In this document: positions 16,327-24,562 of the stretch, in pieces
Numbering within the stretch: the first letter of the stretch is position 1
Layout: each line of letters begins with the position of its first letter
NCBI GenBank assembly: GCA_030537465.1
Contig: JAUNMP010000021.1
Span: 1 to 37,921 of the forward strand
Origin: a bacterium
Lineage (GTDB): Bacteria; Verrucomicrobiota; Kiritimatiellia; RFP12; UBA1067
Length of the DNA: 37,921 bases
Direction of reading: 5' to 3'
The notes under the pieces: generated by a model
What the model saw: the letters and a program-made list of their open reading frames with translations, nothing else
Database searches by the model: none
What the model was told of the DNA's origin: nothing
Made by a program: the position numbers and the translations under genes

Positions 16327-16606
16327 AGTTGTCCTAATGGCGTCACCAACACTCATGGATCGTCCTTAAGCGGACCTATTACTCCGGCGGCGAAATATGG
16401 TAAGGCGGTAGGGGCACGAAACTCTTCGCGGTAACGGCGGGCTGGGGGCCGCCCGCCCTGGGGAAAGACTCACAACCATTTCATCGCCGCATCAATATTA
16501 TATTCCATGACGGTCTAATCTTTTCCTGTAAAGGGGACAAACAAGTACTCTTTAACCTAGAAAAATCAGTTGCCCGAGCGTGGCCCCTTCGCGCAGAGCC
16601 GATATC

Positions 16607-16773
16607 TCTCGCGGAGGCGCGGAGACGCGGAGATTTTGAGAGTCATGTCGAATGTTCTGTAAAAGTCAGGTTTCACCCAATTGCTGAAGGGAATCTCCTC
16701 TGTGGTCAGCCGCATAATTTTCAATTTCATATGGGAATCCATCGAAACTCCGCGTCTCCGCGCCTCCGCGAGA
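16607..16773. repeat. perfect 26-bp inverted repeat flanking 115 bp
   Basis: The arms (16607-16632 and 16748-16773) contain CTCGCGGAGGCGCGGAG and its complement with no mismatch. From memory, sequences of this kind recur widely in environmental and gut genomes. The unit looks like a MITE or decayed cassette; no coding potential is convincing inside. Confidence 0.8.
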
Positions 16774-16883
16774 TGCTTTCGCCGTTGAACTGCCGATTTT
16801 AGGTTTAATCTCATCTAAGCGCCCCCCTCCTTTTTGACATTCCCCTGTTACACACTGTTCCAGCGATCCCATACTTTACGGCT

Positions 16884-16907
16884 ACCGCCCGGCATTTTCC
16901 GGGCGGT
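16884..16907 (+). terminator. terminator-like hairpin before the ISL3 element
   Basis: ACCGCCCGG and CCGGGCGGT form a 9-bp stem around CATTTT and are followed by TGTTTGC. The U-tract is poor. It could shield the transposase gene from upstream transcription. Confidence 0.5.
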
Positions 16908-16937
16908 TGTTTGCAACACGGCGTCGGCATGGAGCGC

Positions 16938-18455
16938 GGGCTGTTTGCAACCCACCCCGCAGGCGTTTTTGATTTGCAAAAAGTCATCCGATTCCCAATA
17001 ATGGCGCTGTCAAACCCCCATTATCGAAAAGGGACATCGAATGACGGTCAGTAGTCTACTGAAGAATCTCCTCCATATCAAGGGAGCAATTGTCGAAACC
17101 TTCGACTTCGGCGAGTATGCGCAAGGCGGGCCTTCGCTTGTCGCACACGTCCATGTCTGCAAGAAAGAGCGATGGAAGTGCCCCGCGTGCGGAAGGAAAT
17201 GCCATGTCCACGACTATGCCTGCGGCGAGGCGTTCTGGCGCAGCATGGACTTCGGCCCAGTCGCCGTGAGGATCGGCGCCAGGGTCCCGCGCATAACCTG
17301 TCCGGAGCACGGCGTGGTGACCGCGTCCGTACCATGGGCGAGGCATGGTTCGCGCTTCACGACGGATTTCGCGTTCTCCGCGGCGTGGATGGTCAAGGGC
17401 GGGCTCAGCAAGAAGAAGGTCGCGGAACTCATGAGGGTCGACTGGGACACGGTCGGCCGACTCGTCGACCTCGTGTGGCACAAGCTCGAGCCCGACGTGA
17501 AGAAGCGGTTCGACGGGCTCGTGAGGATCGGCATCGACGAGACCAGCTACCGCAAGGGCCACAGCTACATCACGATCGTCGTCAACCACGACACCAACAC
17601 CGTCGTCTGGGCGCACAAGGGGCACGGCAGGGAGGTTCTTGACCTCTTCTTCGGCGAGCTGTCGCCGGAGCAGCGCGAGTCGATTCTCGTCGTCACCGGG
17701 GACGGCGCACGGTGGATCACCGACTCGATGGAGGAATGCTGCCCGAACGCGGACCGCTGCGTCGACCCGTTCCATGTCGTGGAATGGGCCAACGACGCAT
17801 TGGACTCCGTAAGGCTGGACTCGTGGCGACGCGCCCGCATCGCCCTGCTCGACCTGCAGCGCAAGGCGCGCGAGGCGAAGAAGTCCAAGGCCGGCGGGCA
17901 GGACGGCCTTCGGGCCGAGATCAAGGACGCGAAGAAGGCGGTCGAGGAACTCAGGAACTCGAAATACGCCCTTGGGAAGAACGAACGGAACCTGACCGAG
18001 AGGCAACGCGAACGCCTGTCGATGATCCAGTCGGAGGACGGGCCCTTGGCCCGGGGGCACAGGCTGAAGGAACGCCTCAAGGCCGTGTTCGCGCTCAAGG
18101 ATCCCGACCTTGCCGAAGAATACCTCGACAAGTGGATCAGGAGCGCGCAGCACTGCCGGATCGCGGCGTTCGTGGAGCTCCAGAGGAAGATCCGACGGCA
18201 TCGGGAACACATCCTCAACACCGTCCGGTTCGGGCTGAGCAACGCGCGGATCGAGGCGACGAACAACAAGATCAAGCTGCTGCTCAGGATCGCCTACGGC
18301 TTCCGCAACATCGACACGATGATCAGCCTCGTCATGCTGTTCTGCTCGTCGATAGAAATTCCGTGGCCCGGCAGAAAGCGGAATACGCCAACAAACACGG
18401 GGGTCCGATGAATTTATGCGGCACGAATTGACCCACAGTCATGCCTGAAGAGCCC
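16938..18455 (+). mobile_element. ISL3-family insertion sequence
   Basis: The right end is supported by GAAGAGCC (18447-18454), which reads GGCTCTTC on the other strand, the usual ISL3 terminus. A weak left counterpart, GGGCTGTTTGCAA, starts at 16938. No 8-bp target duplication was found, since the flanks do not match. The left boundary is therefore tentative, and the element may be old or truncated. Confidence 0.55.
17041..18411 (+). CDS. ISL3-family transposase
   Basis: This 456-aa DDE transposase is intact. An N-terminal zinc-finger-like CPACGRKCH (C47/C50) is followed by CPEHG. The catalytic core includes D166 in IGIDETSYRKGH, an Asp in CVDPFHVVEWAN (near 242), and Glu in SNARIEATNNKIK near residue 403. 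Length fits the family. A long coiled, Lys-rich insertion (about 260-330) lies between the second Asp and the Glu, as is normal for ISL3. The reading frame is uninterrupted, so the element may still be active if both ends exist. Confidence 0.95.
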   Translation: MTVSSLLKNLLHIKGAIVETFDFGEYAQGGPSLVAHVHVCKKERWKCPACGRKCHVHDYACGEAFWRSMDFGPVAVRIGARVPRITCPEHGVVTASVPWARHGSRFTTDFAFSAAWMVKGGLSKKKVAELMRVDWDTVGRLVDLVWHKLEPDVKKRFDGLVRIGIDETSYRKGHSYITIVVNHDTNTVVWAHKGHGREVLDLFFGELSPEQRESILVVTGDGARWITDSMEECCPNADRCVDPFHVVEWANDALDSVRLDSWRRARIALLDLQRKAREAKKSKAGGQDGLRAEIKDAKKAVEELRNSKYALGKNERNLTERQRERLSMIQSEDGPLARGHRLKERLKAVFALKDPDLAEEYLDKWIRSAQHCRIAAFVELQRKIRRHREHILNTVRFGLSNARIEATNNKIKLLLRIAYGFRNIDTMISLVMLFCSSIEIPWPGRKRNTPTNTGVR

Positions 18456-18566
18456 AATTTAAAAAACGCTCCGCATTGAATTCCGAGACAGTATAACAAA
18501 TTAACCTTGCACTCACGCTCTAGAAAGCAGTGCGAGAATCGCAGAGGAAGACTTCGCACCTCTCTG

Positions 18567-19004
18567 CTACTCTTCGGCCATAATCTCGCGAAACAGCCGT
18601 GTCCGTTCAGCGTTCCCCGTCGGCAACACCAGCTCGTCAATCGCAGGATCAGCGGCGTCAACACCCAGAGAAGACATCGAATCATTGATGGCATTCAACG
18701 CATCTGCGACACCATTCGCGCCATCGACAACCTGCTTCGTCTTAAGGTCATCAAGCGTCGCCTGAACTTTCTCTCGGATGGCAACCAGTTTGCGCTGCTC
18801 ACCGTCAATCTTTACCGATTTCGCCTCCAACGATGCCAGCATGTTCTTGTTCTGCTCCACAAACGATTTCTGGGTTGAAATCCGTTGTGCCATGTCAACG
18901 ATCTTTTGTTCGGCACGTTCACGTGAAAGCTGAAAACCATTGAGCACCATTGGCCACGCATTAGACGCCTCTGCCGCACGATAAGCGGTCTTCGCATCCT
19001 TCAT
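18567..19004 (-). pseudogene. C-terminal half of a frameshifted coiled-coil lipoprotein
   Basis: This 145-codon segment begins at an ATG that directly follows an in-frame TGA and continues the coiled-coil character of the preceding frame (ERAEQKIVDMAQRISTQKSF). It has no ribosome binding site of its own. A single extra base near 19000-19005 would separate it from the lipoprotein N-terminus encoded just upstream. Together they would make a protein of about 270 aa. It could be a true decayed gene, a sequencing error, or less likely a recoded gene. Function is unknown. Confidence 0.6.
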
Positions 19005-19392
19005 TCAACAACTTACCAAAGCTTTCAACCTGCGCGACGGCATCGTCACGCTTACGCAACATCGCCGCCTTGGCCGTCGCAATGGAATGAACTTGAACTT
19101 GCAAGGCCTTCGACATCCTGTCGAGCTCTTCGAGCTGGGCCTGACAATACTCAATCGGATAAAGCGCTTGATTCTCCTTCGTCCACTTGGTGTTTTGGCG
19201 TATGACCTCCTTGCGCTTCTGCTCGGCGACGACATTCGGGACATCGTGTTCCTTGTCCACCGCCTTAGCGTCACCGTTCAACGCTTGCGCGGCCTTTTTC
19301 GTACGGTCAATCGCCTCCTCGCGCGATTCCTGCGAACAACCGATGACGACCGCGATTGCGACAAATGCCAGACCGACAAACCATTTATTCAT
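18961..19392 (-). pseudogene. N-terminal half of a frameshifted coiled-coil lipoprotein
   Basis: This 143-codon frame starts with a lipoprotein signal peptide (lipobox VVIGC, Cys19), followed by charged helices likely to form coiled coils. The last 12 or so codons (CEDRLSCGRGV) look out of frame, and the overlapping next frame carries on the expected helical sequence. The start has a good ribosome binding site (AAAGGAGTCGCGAA). It follows the membrane coiled-coil gene by 12 bp, so the two form an operon. The product would be anchored to a membrane and face the periplasm. Confidence 0.7.
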
Positions 19393-19404
19393 TTCGCGAC
19401 TCCT

Positions 19405-19947
19405 TTATTTTGACTTACGAAGCTCATCATACTTAGCCCGTGACTGCGCCGCCTCCGAGACGTCGTCTTCGCGCGCCTTTCGTTCAAAATCCACTTTCTC
19501 CGCCTTGCCCCGCGTCACTTCATACTTAACGGCAGCAAGATAGGCCCGATCCAATTCTCTGTTCACTTCAGCCAGTCGCCCGACCATCTCATCCCGTTCC
19601 CGAACGAGACTGATATAATCATTGTCCTCATTCGCGCTCATCCCCAAATCATCGAAAGTCCGCTTCAGCTTGTTCAGTTTTCCGTTCTGCTCCCGAATCC
19701 GCGCCTTCAGGTCCTCAATTGTCTTCCACAACACCGGCGACTCCTTCAACGCAAAAGCCCGCCGCGCCTCTTCTTTCTCAAACGCACGACGCGCATCCGC
19801 ATCCTCAATTTCTTTACGCGCAGCTATCGCCTCGCGCTTGGCGACACTCTCCGCGTCAGTACCAGTCACTTCCTCATATACGACCTTACCGAATGCGTAA
19901 AGCACAATCAGCCCGATCACAATATAAAGAAAATCCTTGCCGCGCAT
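19405..19947 (-). CDS. single-pass membrane protein with coiled coil
   Basis: The 180-aa protein has one membrane segment (about residues 5-24, DFLYIVIGLIVLYAFGKVVY) and then a long charged coiled coil (about 35-180). I do not recognise the family. The ATG at 19947 is preferred because the earlier in-frame start lies inside the stem of the terminator at 19956-19988. No strong ribosome binding site is visible. It precedes the lipoprotein gene by 12 bp; both encode coiled coils at the envelope, so they may form a complex. Confidence 0.65.
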   Translation of the reverse strand: MRGKDFLYIVIGLIVLYAFGKVVYEEVTGTDAESVAKREAIAARKEIEDADARRAFEKEEARRAFALKESPVLWKTIEDLKARIREQNGKLNKLKRTFDDLGMSANEDNDYISLVRERDEMVGRLAEVNRELDRAYLAAVKYEVTRGKAEKVDFERKAREDDVSEAAQSRAKYDELRKSK

Positions 19948-19955
19948 GATTATTT

Positions 19956-19988
19956 GTTTTGCCACTGCCGACAAGGCAGTGGCAAAAC
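19956..19988 (-). terminator. hairpin terminator after the zinc-ribbon membrane protein
   Basis: A perfect 14-bp stem GTTTTGCCACTGCC/GGCAGTGGCAAAAC encloses loop GACAA. It sits 10 bp after the 85-aa gene and 9 bp before the next start codon. It may reduce read-through into the downstream pair. Confidence 0.7.
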
Positions 19989-19998
19989 AGCCGATGGA

Positions 19999-20256
19999 TT
20001 AATCCTCTGATTTCTTTTCCTTTTTCTTGCCGAAAATCAAGGTGAAGGGCAAGAGTATCAACTTGAAAATCATCTTGACTGCCCACCACGCCAACATGAG
20101 CGGCCCCAAGACAATGACCCCAGCACAACCGGGCGAACTCCCCTTTCTGCCTGTCATATGCATACAACAAGCTTGGCTGCAAAACCAATCACCTCCAGGG
20201 ATGTTAACGCCCAAAAGATAATTCTTTTCTTTTCCGCAGTTTCTGCACTTTGCCAT
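19999..20256 (-). CDS. small zinc-ribbon membrane protein, 85 aa
   Basis: The N-terminus carries a treble-clef-like zinc motif, CRNCGKEK then WFCSQACC. It is followed by a hydrophobic stretch (about 45-72, with VIVLGPLMLAWWAVKMIFKLILLPF) and a basic tail KKKEKKSED. The ATG at 20256 has an excellent ribosome binding site (TGGAGGTAAAA). Longer in-frame starts overlap the upstream gene and lack this site. The family is unknown. It follows the HEPN gene after 77 bp. Confidence 0.75.
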   Translation of the reverse strand: MAKCRNCGKEKNYLLGVNIPGGDWFCSQACCMHMTGRKGSSPGCAGVIVLGPLMLAWWAVKMIFKLILLPFTLIFGKKKEKKSED

Positions 20257-20333
20257 TTTTACCTCCAGATTACCCTCTTCCGTTTCACTTTGGAGAACCG
20301 AGGGCTGGATTCTCCATCGTGCTCGAATGGAAC

Positions 20334-21041
20334 CTACCACTCTTTGAAAAACGGCCGCATGGACACAAACAATTTTCTCGCCAATGACGGTCTCACCTTC
20401 CCGCCTGTTATTCTGTCCATATTCGCAACACGAAGGCGAACACCCTCCACGAGAATCTCGTCACTCGAAGCACCGGCGAATTTCTTTTCCTTCTGCTTCT
20501 TGATGCTAGGCTTCGCCACTTCGACAGCATCACCCGTCCCTTTGTATCTGACGATCCGCTTGAAGATGGAACGCGAGTCAAACCCGCCTGCTGTAATCAC
20601 GTATTCGCAGAGAACATCACAAGCCACCTCAAACACGTTGATGCAAGTCCGACCATCCTGAACGGAAACGGTTCCCGTTGCACCATGCACGATCTTATTC
20701 CGGATGTCGAATGCATGCATGACATCCTGCCACACAACATAACAACCACAGTTTTCCTTCGCCCACTTGTCAAACACTTCCGAAAGGCTACAAATGCTTT
20801 TGTGATTTCCCCTCTGGACCTTTTCCTGCCAGGCCACCTTTAGTTCTCGTCCAAACCATTTTTGATCGACAAATTCTTCTTTCATTCGCATTGTTGGTTC
20901 GTAACCCAATGCCAAAATGCACCGTCGACAAGTCCATTCGAAATCAATAGCCGCAAGAATCACACCAACAGCAAGATCATCAATCGCATGACGCGCAATC
21001 GTTTGCTTGCGCTTGTCACGTCCATCAGACACCAAAAACAT
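20334..21041 (-). CDS. HEPN-domain protein, possible RNase
   Basis: The 235-aa protein contains a HEPN-type R-x4-H motif, R114-NKIV-H119 in FDIRNKIVHG, and the helical segment AIDFEWTCRRCILALGY near residues 31-47. HEPN proteins are helical bundles, and many are metal-independent RNases in toxin-antitoxin, phage-defence or RNA-processing systems. The C-terminal 70 residues are basic and unrecognised. The ATG at 21041 has a good ribosome binding site (AGAAGGAGAAGCAAGA). No antitoxin (MNT) gene is adjacent, so a classical HEPN/MNT pair is not seen. The domain call rests on the short motif plus helical context. Confidence 0.65.
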   Translation of the reverse strand: MFLVSDGRDKRKQTIARHAIDDLAVGVILAAIDFEWTCRRCILALGYEPTMRMKEEFVDQKWFGRELKVAWQEKVQRGNHKSICSLSEVFDKWAKENCGCYVVWQDVMHAFDIRNKIVHGATGTVSVQDGRTCINVFEVACDVLCEYVITAGGFDSRSIFKRIVRYKGTGDAVEVAKPSIKKQKEKKFAGASSDEILVEGVRLRVANMDRITGGKVRPSLARKLFVSMRPFFKEW

Positions 21042-21714
21042 TCTTGCTTCTCCTTCTTGCCCCACCTTGTTGCACTCGGGAGAAAAAGAGGGCGCGCTTT
21101 CTCCTCCGTGTTATCGGTTGAGGCCCTGGAAAAGCCCTGTGAAATACACGGAAGGAGGAACGCGCCCATATGGGCGCATCCCACACAGTCGTGGCTCTCA
21201 CATTGTAACTTTCCAGGTTTCAACCGAGCCAGTCGTTGCGTCGGACGCAAAGCTGTTAAATTGTCTGGTGAGTATTGTCTCACAATCCGCGGCATTTTGC
21301 AAGTGCCTCGCGGCAAGACACACTTCCGACAACTCTTCAACCCACATCCGACCTTCCGTGAAGCACAGGGTTCTCCAGTACCTCAATTACATATTGCACG
21401 TCTTAGCCTGCCATCTTACGTCGCCTATGTGTTTTCTTGCAAATTTCCTCTTTATGAATATTTGGGACAGTTCCCCTCTGAAGTTAGGAGCCTTCCTGAT
21501 TGCCGTTGTCCACCACATGTTTCATATCTGCCAATATACAGACATTTCCGAAATTCAGCACCATTTCTGAAGATTCCCCTACAGCGCAGAATCGCAACCC
21601 CATCACCGCCACCGCGGTGAAGAGTCTCGATGTCCTATTGGATCAATCTGTTTCGTCTCTGAAACAACAAGTACAGAGGTGAACTGGAGGATTCTGACTC
21701 GTCTCTCTCCTGCT
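21042..21714. other. 673-bp stretch without a credible gene
   Basis: It holds a 22-bp imperfect inverted repeat and a 16-bp palindrome (21090-21177), described separately. The rest, about 21180-21714, shows only antisense or unsupported reading frames with no ribosome binding sites. It may be the decayed remains of a mobile element. Confidence 0.6.
21090..21177. repeat. 22-bp inverted repeat with overlapping 16-bp palindrome
   Basis: Left arm 21090-21111 (GGGCGCGC...CCGTGT) pairs with right arm 21146-21167 (ACACGG...CGCGCCC) with small gaps, around 34 bp. The right arm runs into GCGCCCATATGGGCGC (21162-21177), a perfect palindrome. It lies upstream of the HEPN gene and may be the end of a lost element or a structured leader. 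Confidence 0.6.
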
Positions 21715-23046
21715 TCATTCTCCGCGCAGCAGGTCTCTGCTTTCCTTGTTCAGAAGCCCTTCTAGTTTCTTGAACGTCTCCGGACCGGCAAAGCGAACCT
21801 CGTTGTAGGCCGCATCATACGGAAGCACGGATCGCCCGAACTGCGGCGGGCGGCGCTTCTGATTGATGAAGTTCAGATAGACGCCATTCTCCAGCTGATA
21901 GCGGAGGCCGTTCTTCGGATAGACATCTCGGGTGCGATTGATCAACGCGCAGTTCTTCAATATGAGCAGCGTATTGGTCGGACCTGAGATGTCCGCGTCA
22001 AGCATGCCGGGACCTATTATGCGGTAGGTACGATTGGGTTCGAGGACTAATGGCTGGCTGTAGACTTTTGTCGCACCATTAAGAGACATGTTTTCCGCAA
22101 GAATCTCCAATTCGATACCCGGCGATGATTGCGTTTTACCAGGGTCGCGACGAGCTGGAACGGAATGCCCCATCGCAAGGACTCCTACCAAGGAGGCGAC
22201 AGAAATCACCCCTACGACAAACGAATAGGCGGGCCAATGGCGGCGGCGAATGGCCATACAGAACGCTTCCACGGACTGGTAACGCTCCAGAGGAATCGAG
22301 CTTGTTGCGCGATGAATGATTCGCCGCCAGCACGAAGTGGTGAGGGCACAACTCCTCCACTCCTTCTGTGTGACAATCTGCTCCGTCAGAACTCCCAGTG
22401 CGTGAATGTCCGCCGTTGGCGAGATGTCTCCACCAATGAATTGCTCTGGCGCGGCATAACCTGGAGTACCAACTCCAATAGGCATTCCGTCCTCAAGCGA
22501 AACATCCGTTGCGACTCCAGCCACCGTCGGACGTTTTGCCAAGCCGAGATCGACAATGACGGGTTCGCCGCTCGCGCGAAAGAGAATGTTGTTCGGTTTC
22601 AGGTCCCGGTGGACAATACCCCGCCTGTGAAGTTCGGATACGCCGCGGCAAACCGCCAATAGGTACCTTGCACAAGACCGATCGGTCTGCGGCAAATCTT
22701 GTGGTTCGAGGAGCTCCTCAAGCAAGTAAGGACGCCCCCTCCAGGTCCCCGTACCGCAATAGCGTGGAAGTTCCGGAATCCCATCCACCGACAAGATCTC
22801 GATTTCTCTCTGGAACCGCTGACGACGGCGTCCTTCTGTTTCAAGATCCTTCGCTGGAAGAAGCAGCTTGAGCGCGGCAAAGCCCCCGTTCCGCATGTGT
22901 TCAACCCGATAGACCTCTGAACTGCCGCCACGTCCAATAAGAGCCCAGACTCGCCAACCGTCAACAACATCTCCATTCTTCAGCCCCCCCGGATTCGCCA
23001 CTCCCGGCTGTTGATCAAGATACCATTCCAAAGAATCCATAATCAT
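21715..23046 (-). CDS. membrane Ser/Thr protein kinase with extracytoplasmic domain
   Basis: The 443-aa protein has a cytoplasmic kinase domain (about 30-265). It shows the Gly loop GRGGSSEVY (38-46), Lys60, HRDLKPNN (146-153), DLG in place of DFG (166-168) and APEQF. A membrane segment follows at about 274-292. The outer domain of about 150 aa is unrecognised; it contains PNRTYRIIGPG and ALINRTRDVY and may be beta-rich. The gene follows an ECF sigma factor gene; the ATG at 23046 begins 3 bp after its stop, and a TTG overlap start is also possible. The kinase probably senses an outside signal and acts on the sigma factor. A second such pair lies at 33-35.5 kb. Confidence 0.92.
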   Translation of the reverse strand: MIMDSLEWYLDQQPGVANPGGLKNGDVVDGWRVWALIGRGGSSEVYRVEHMRNGGFAALKLLLPAKDLETEGRRRQRFQREIEILSVDGIPELPRYCGTGTWRGRPYLLEELLEPQDLPQTDRSCARYLLAVCRGVSELHRRGIVHRDLKPNNILFRASGEPVIVDLGLAKRPTVAGVATDVSLEDGMPIGVGTPGYAAPEQFIGGDISPTADIHALGVLTEQIVTQKEWRSCALTTSCWRRIIHRATSSIPLERYQSVEAFCMAIRRRHWPAYSFVVGVISVASLVGVLAMGHSVPARRDPGKTQSSPGIELEILAENMSLNGATKVYSQPLVLEPNRTYRIIGPGMLDADISGPTNTLLILKNCALINRTRDVYPKNGLRYQLENGVYLNFINQKRRPPQFGRSVLPYDAAYNEVRFAGPETFKKLEGLLNKESRDLLRGE

Positions 23047-23048
23047 GC

Positions 23049-23636
23049 TCAAATGACCGACTTGAGAGCCCCAACGATATCACGCAATCTGGTCATCATG
23101 CGACTTTTCATCTGATCGACGGCATTGCGTTTGACACCCAAGCTCTCTGCCACCACATCGGGATTCTCATGGTTGATCGCCACCCGAATAAAAACCTGCT
23201 TCGTTCGATCCTGAATCGTCGCATCGGATAGAAGCTGCCTAATGGCGACGGAAAAGACAGTCTCCTTCCAGTTTCGCTCCTCGGCAAACGCAGCCGAATC
23301 GTCCACCAGCACTGCGGAATCCATAAATGCACCGGCCTCTTTCGCTTGCCGTTCCGCCTCCTTGCAGTGCTTAAGCGCCTTGTGTTTCAAGACGCCTGTC
23401 AAATAGTTGTGGAAACTACCCGTCTCGTCTGGAGCATATCGATAGTTCTTCAACACATCCACTAACGCGATCAACGTCTCCGAAACAACATCCTCTATCT
23501 CCACATGAGGGTAGTGAGCCCTCAAATAGTCCTCCATCATCGGCTGATATCGGCGTACAAAATCGCACCAACGGGCATGCCGCGAATCCTCGGCAAGCTG
23601 CCGGAGTAAAGTAGTAGATGTTGAAGGAATCGACAA
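23049..23636 (-). CDS. ECF-type RNA polymerase sigma factor, pair 1
   Basis: The 195-aa protein has sigma region 2 (about 20-95, with IEDVVSETLIALVDVL) and region 4 (about 130-190, with ESLGVKRNAVDQMKSRMMTRL). It should direct RNA polymerase to its own set of promoters. The start is a TTG preceded by GAGAGGTAGG; no in-frame ATG fits. The acidic residues that bind core polymerase in region 2.2 (ED...E) are kept, unlike the phosphorylation-dependent EcfP type. It is translationally linked to the downstream kinase. It resembles the second sigma factor at 33 kb, especially in the GVKRNAVDQ(M/L)K stretch. No anti-sigma gene is present. Confidence 0.92.
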   Translation of the reverse strand: MSIPSTSTTLLRQLAEDSRHARWCDFVRRYQPMMEDYLRAHYPHVEIEDVVSETLIALVDVLKNYRYAPDETGSFHNYLTGVLKHKALKHCKEAERQAKEAGAFMDSAVLVDDSAAFAEERNWKETVFSVAIRQLLSDATIQDRTKQVFIRVAINHENPDVVAESLGVKRNAVDQMKSRMMTRLRDIVGALKSVI

Positions 23637-23680
23637 ACCTACCTCTCATTCATATTACAACACAATCCACACGGCGTGGT

Positions 23681-23689
23681 ATTGTAGCA
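23681..23689 (-). promoter_or_regulatory. extended -10 promoter of sigma/kinase pair 1
   Basis: The minus strand reads TGC-TACAAT in the context ATTTGCTACAAT, about 45 bp upstream of the TTG start. This matches the housekeeping-type promoters in the window, so basal expression does not need the ECF factor. Confidence 0.6.
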
Positions 23690-23698
23690 AATAATCCT

Positions 23699-24028
23699 TC
23701 AATTCGTGTGATGGCCTTCGAGGAAGACCAGGCCGACAATGCCCGAGACGACAAGGAGTATGCAGACGATGCGGGCCACCGAGGCGGGTTCGTGGAAGAG
23801 GATCATCCCCAGAATCGCAGTCATGACGGCGCCGATGCCCGTCCAGACCGCGTAGGCGGTCCCAATGGGCAGCGTCTTCACGGCAACGGCGAGCAGATAC
23901 ATGCTAAGCCCCATGCCCGCAAGCGTGGCGACGGATGGCCACAGGCGGGTGAATCCGTCCGTGTACTTCATGCCAATCGCCCAACCGCATTCGCAGAGTC
24001 CCGCGCCGAACAACGTCAACCAACTCAT
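23699..24028 (-). CDS. sugE: small multidrug resistance protein, Gdx/SugE type (guanidinium exporter)
   Basis: The 109-aa protein has four membrane helices. The conserved Glu13 is present in [18 protein letters not shown], and [18 protein letters not shown] is the family signature. Gdx proteins work as antiparallel dimers that expel guanidinium in exchange for protons. The start MSWL matches the family; another ATG lies one codon earlier. It follows the flavodoxin-like gene by a few bases and is co-transcribed. No guanidine riboswitch was found upstream of the pair. Confidence 0.92.
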   Translation of the reverse strand: MSWLTLFGAGLCECGWAIGMKYTDGFTRLWPSVATLAGMGLSMYLLAVAVKTLPIGTAYAVWTGIGAVMTAILGMILFHEPASVARIVCILLVVSGIVGLVFLEGHHTN

Positions 24029-24034
24029 CATCTC

Positions 24035-24562
24035 TCAGATCTCTTTGCCAAGTTCGAAGGCCTTGTCCATGAACTCGGTCGACTTGACGGCGCCCTCCTC
24101 ATAGACGCCACCCGCCTTGAGAAAGCCCTTCAGCTCCGCCCCTTCGAAGCAGTCGACGAACCCCTGGATCGGAGCCTTCACGAGATTCCAGTCCATGTCC
24201 TCGGCCATCGTGGCGACGAGGTAGTAGGGTTTCCCCTTCGGCTCCGGCCACTTGAACACGCAGCGATCCAGAAGCGTCTTCAGTTGCCCAGCTATCGAGA
24301 AATAGTAGACGGGTGTTCCGAAGACGACCGCATCCGCTTCGCAGATCTTCTCGATCAGGGCGTTGGCATCGTCCTTGATCACGCATTTACCGGTCTTCTG
24401 GCAGGCGTAGCAGCCCGTGCAGAAGCCGATCGCCTTGCCCTTGAGGCGCACGATCTCGGCCTTGTTGCCCGCGGCGCGCACGCCCTCGGCGACCTTCTCG
24501 CAGAGCGCATGCGAGTTTGAGTCCGCACGCATGGACGATGAGATGATCAGCACGTTCTTCAT
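24035..24562 (-). CDS. flavodoxin-fold NAD(P)H-dependent FMN reductase / iron-sulfur flavoprotein-like
   Basis: The 175-aa cytoplasmic protein starts with the FMN phosphate loop SSSMRADSNSHAL and has the flavin-contacting PVYYFSIAGQLKTLLDR. A Cys-rich segment CTGCYACQKTGKCVIKDD (about 48-65) resembles the cluster-binding motif of iron-sulfur flavoproteins in anaerobes. It probably reduces quinones, flavins or metals. A ribosome binding site (AAGGAGAAAAGG) precedes the ATG. It is upstream of sugE in the same operon. The functional link between the two is unclear. Confidence 0.88.
   Translation of the reverse strand: MKNVLIISSSMRADSNSHALCEKVAEGVRAAGNKAEIVRLKGKAIGFCTGCYACQKTGKCVIKDDANALIEKICEADAVVFGTPVYYFSIAGQLKTLLDRCVFKWPEPKGKPYYLVATMAEDMDWNLVKAPIQGFVDCFEGAELKGFLKAGGVYEEGAVKSTEFMDKAFELGKEI

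Larger units (their letters stand above)
16173..17040. other. 868-bp stretch without a credible gene, filled by mobile-type repeats
   Basis: The gap holds, in order, a 22-bp-period repeat array (16227-16326), a 7-bp GC hairpin (16436-16457), an unrecognised tract, a 26-bp inverted repeat (16607-16773), a terminator-like hairpin (16884-16907) and the presumed left flank of the ISL3 element. An 82-codon minus-strand reading frame here mostly translates the inverted repeat and is not a gene. Confidence 0.75.

Noticed and set aside
16566..16814. Minus-strand reading frame of 82 codons
   Set aside because: Much of it translates the 26-bp inverted repeat; there is no ribosome binding site.
20862..21620. 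Plus-strand reading frame of 252 codons
   Set aside because: It overlaps the HEPN gene in antisense, has no ribosome binding site and shows no recognisable pattern.
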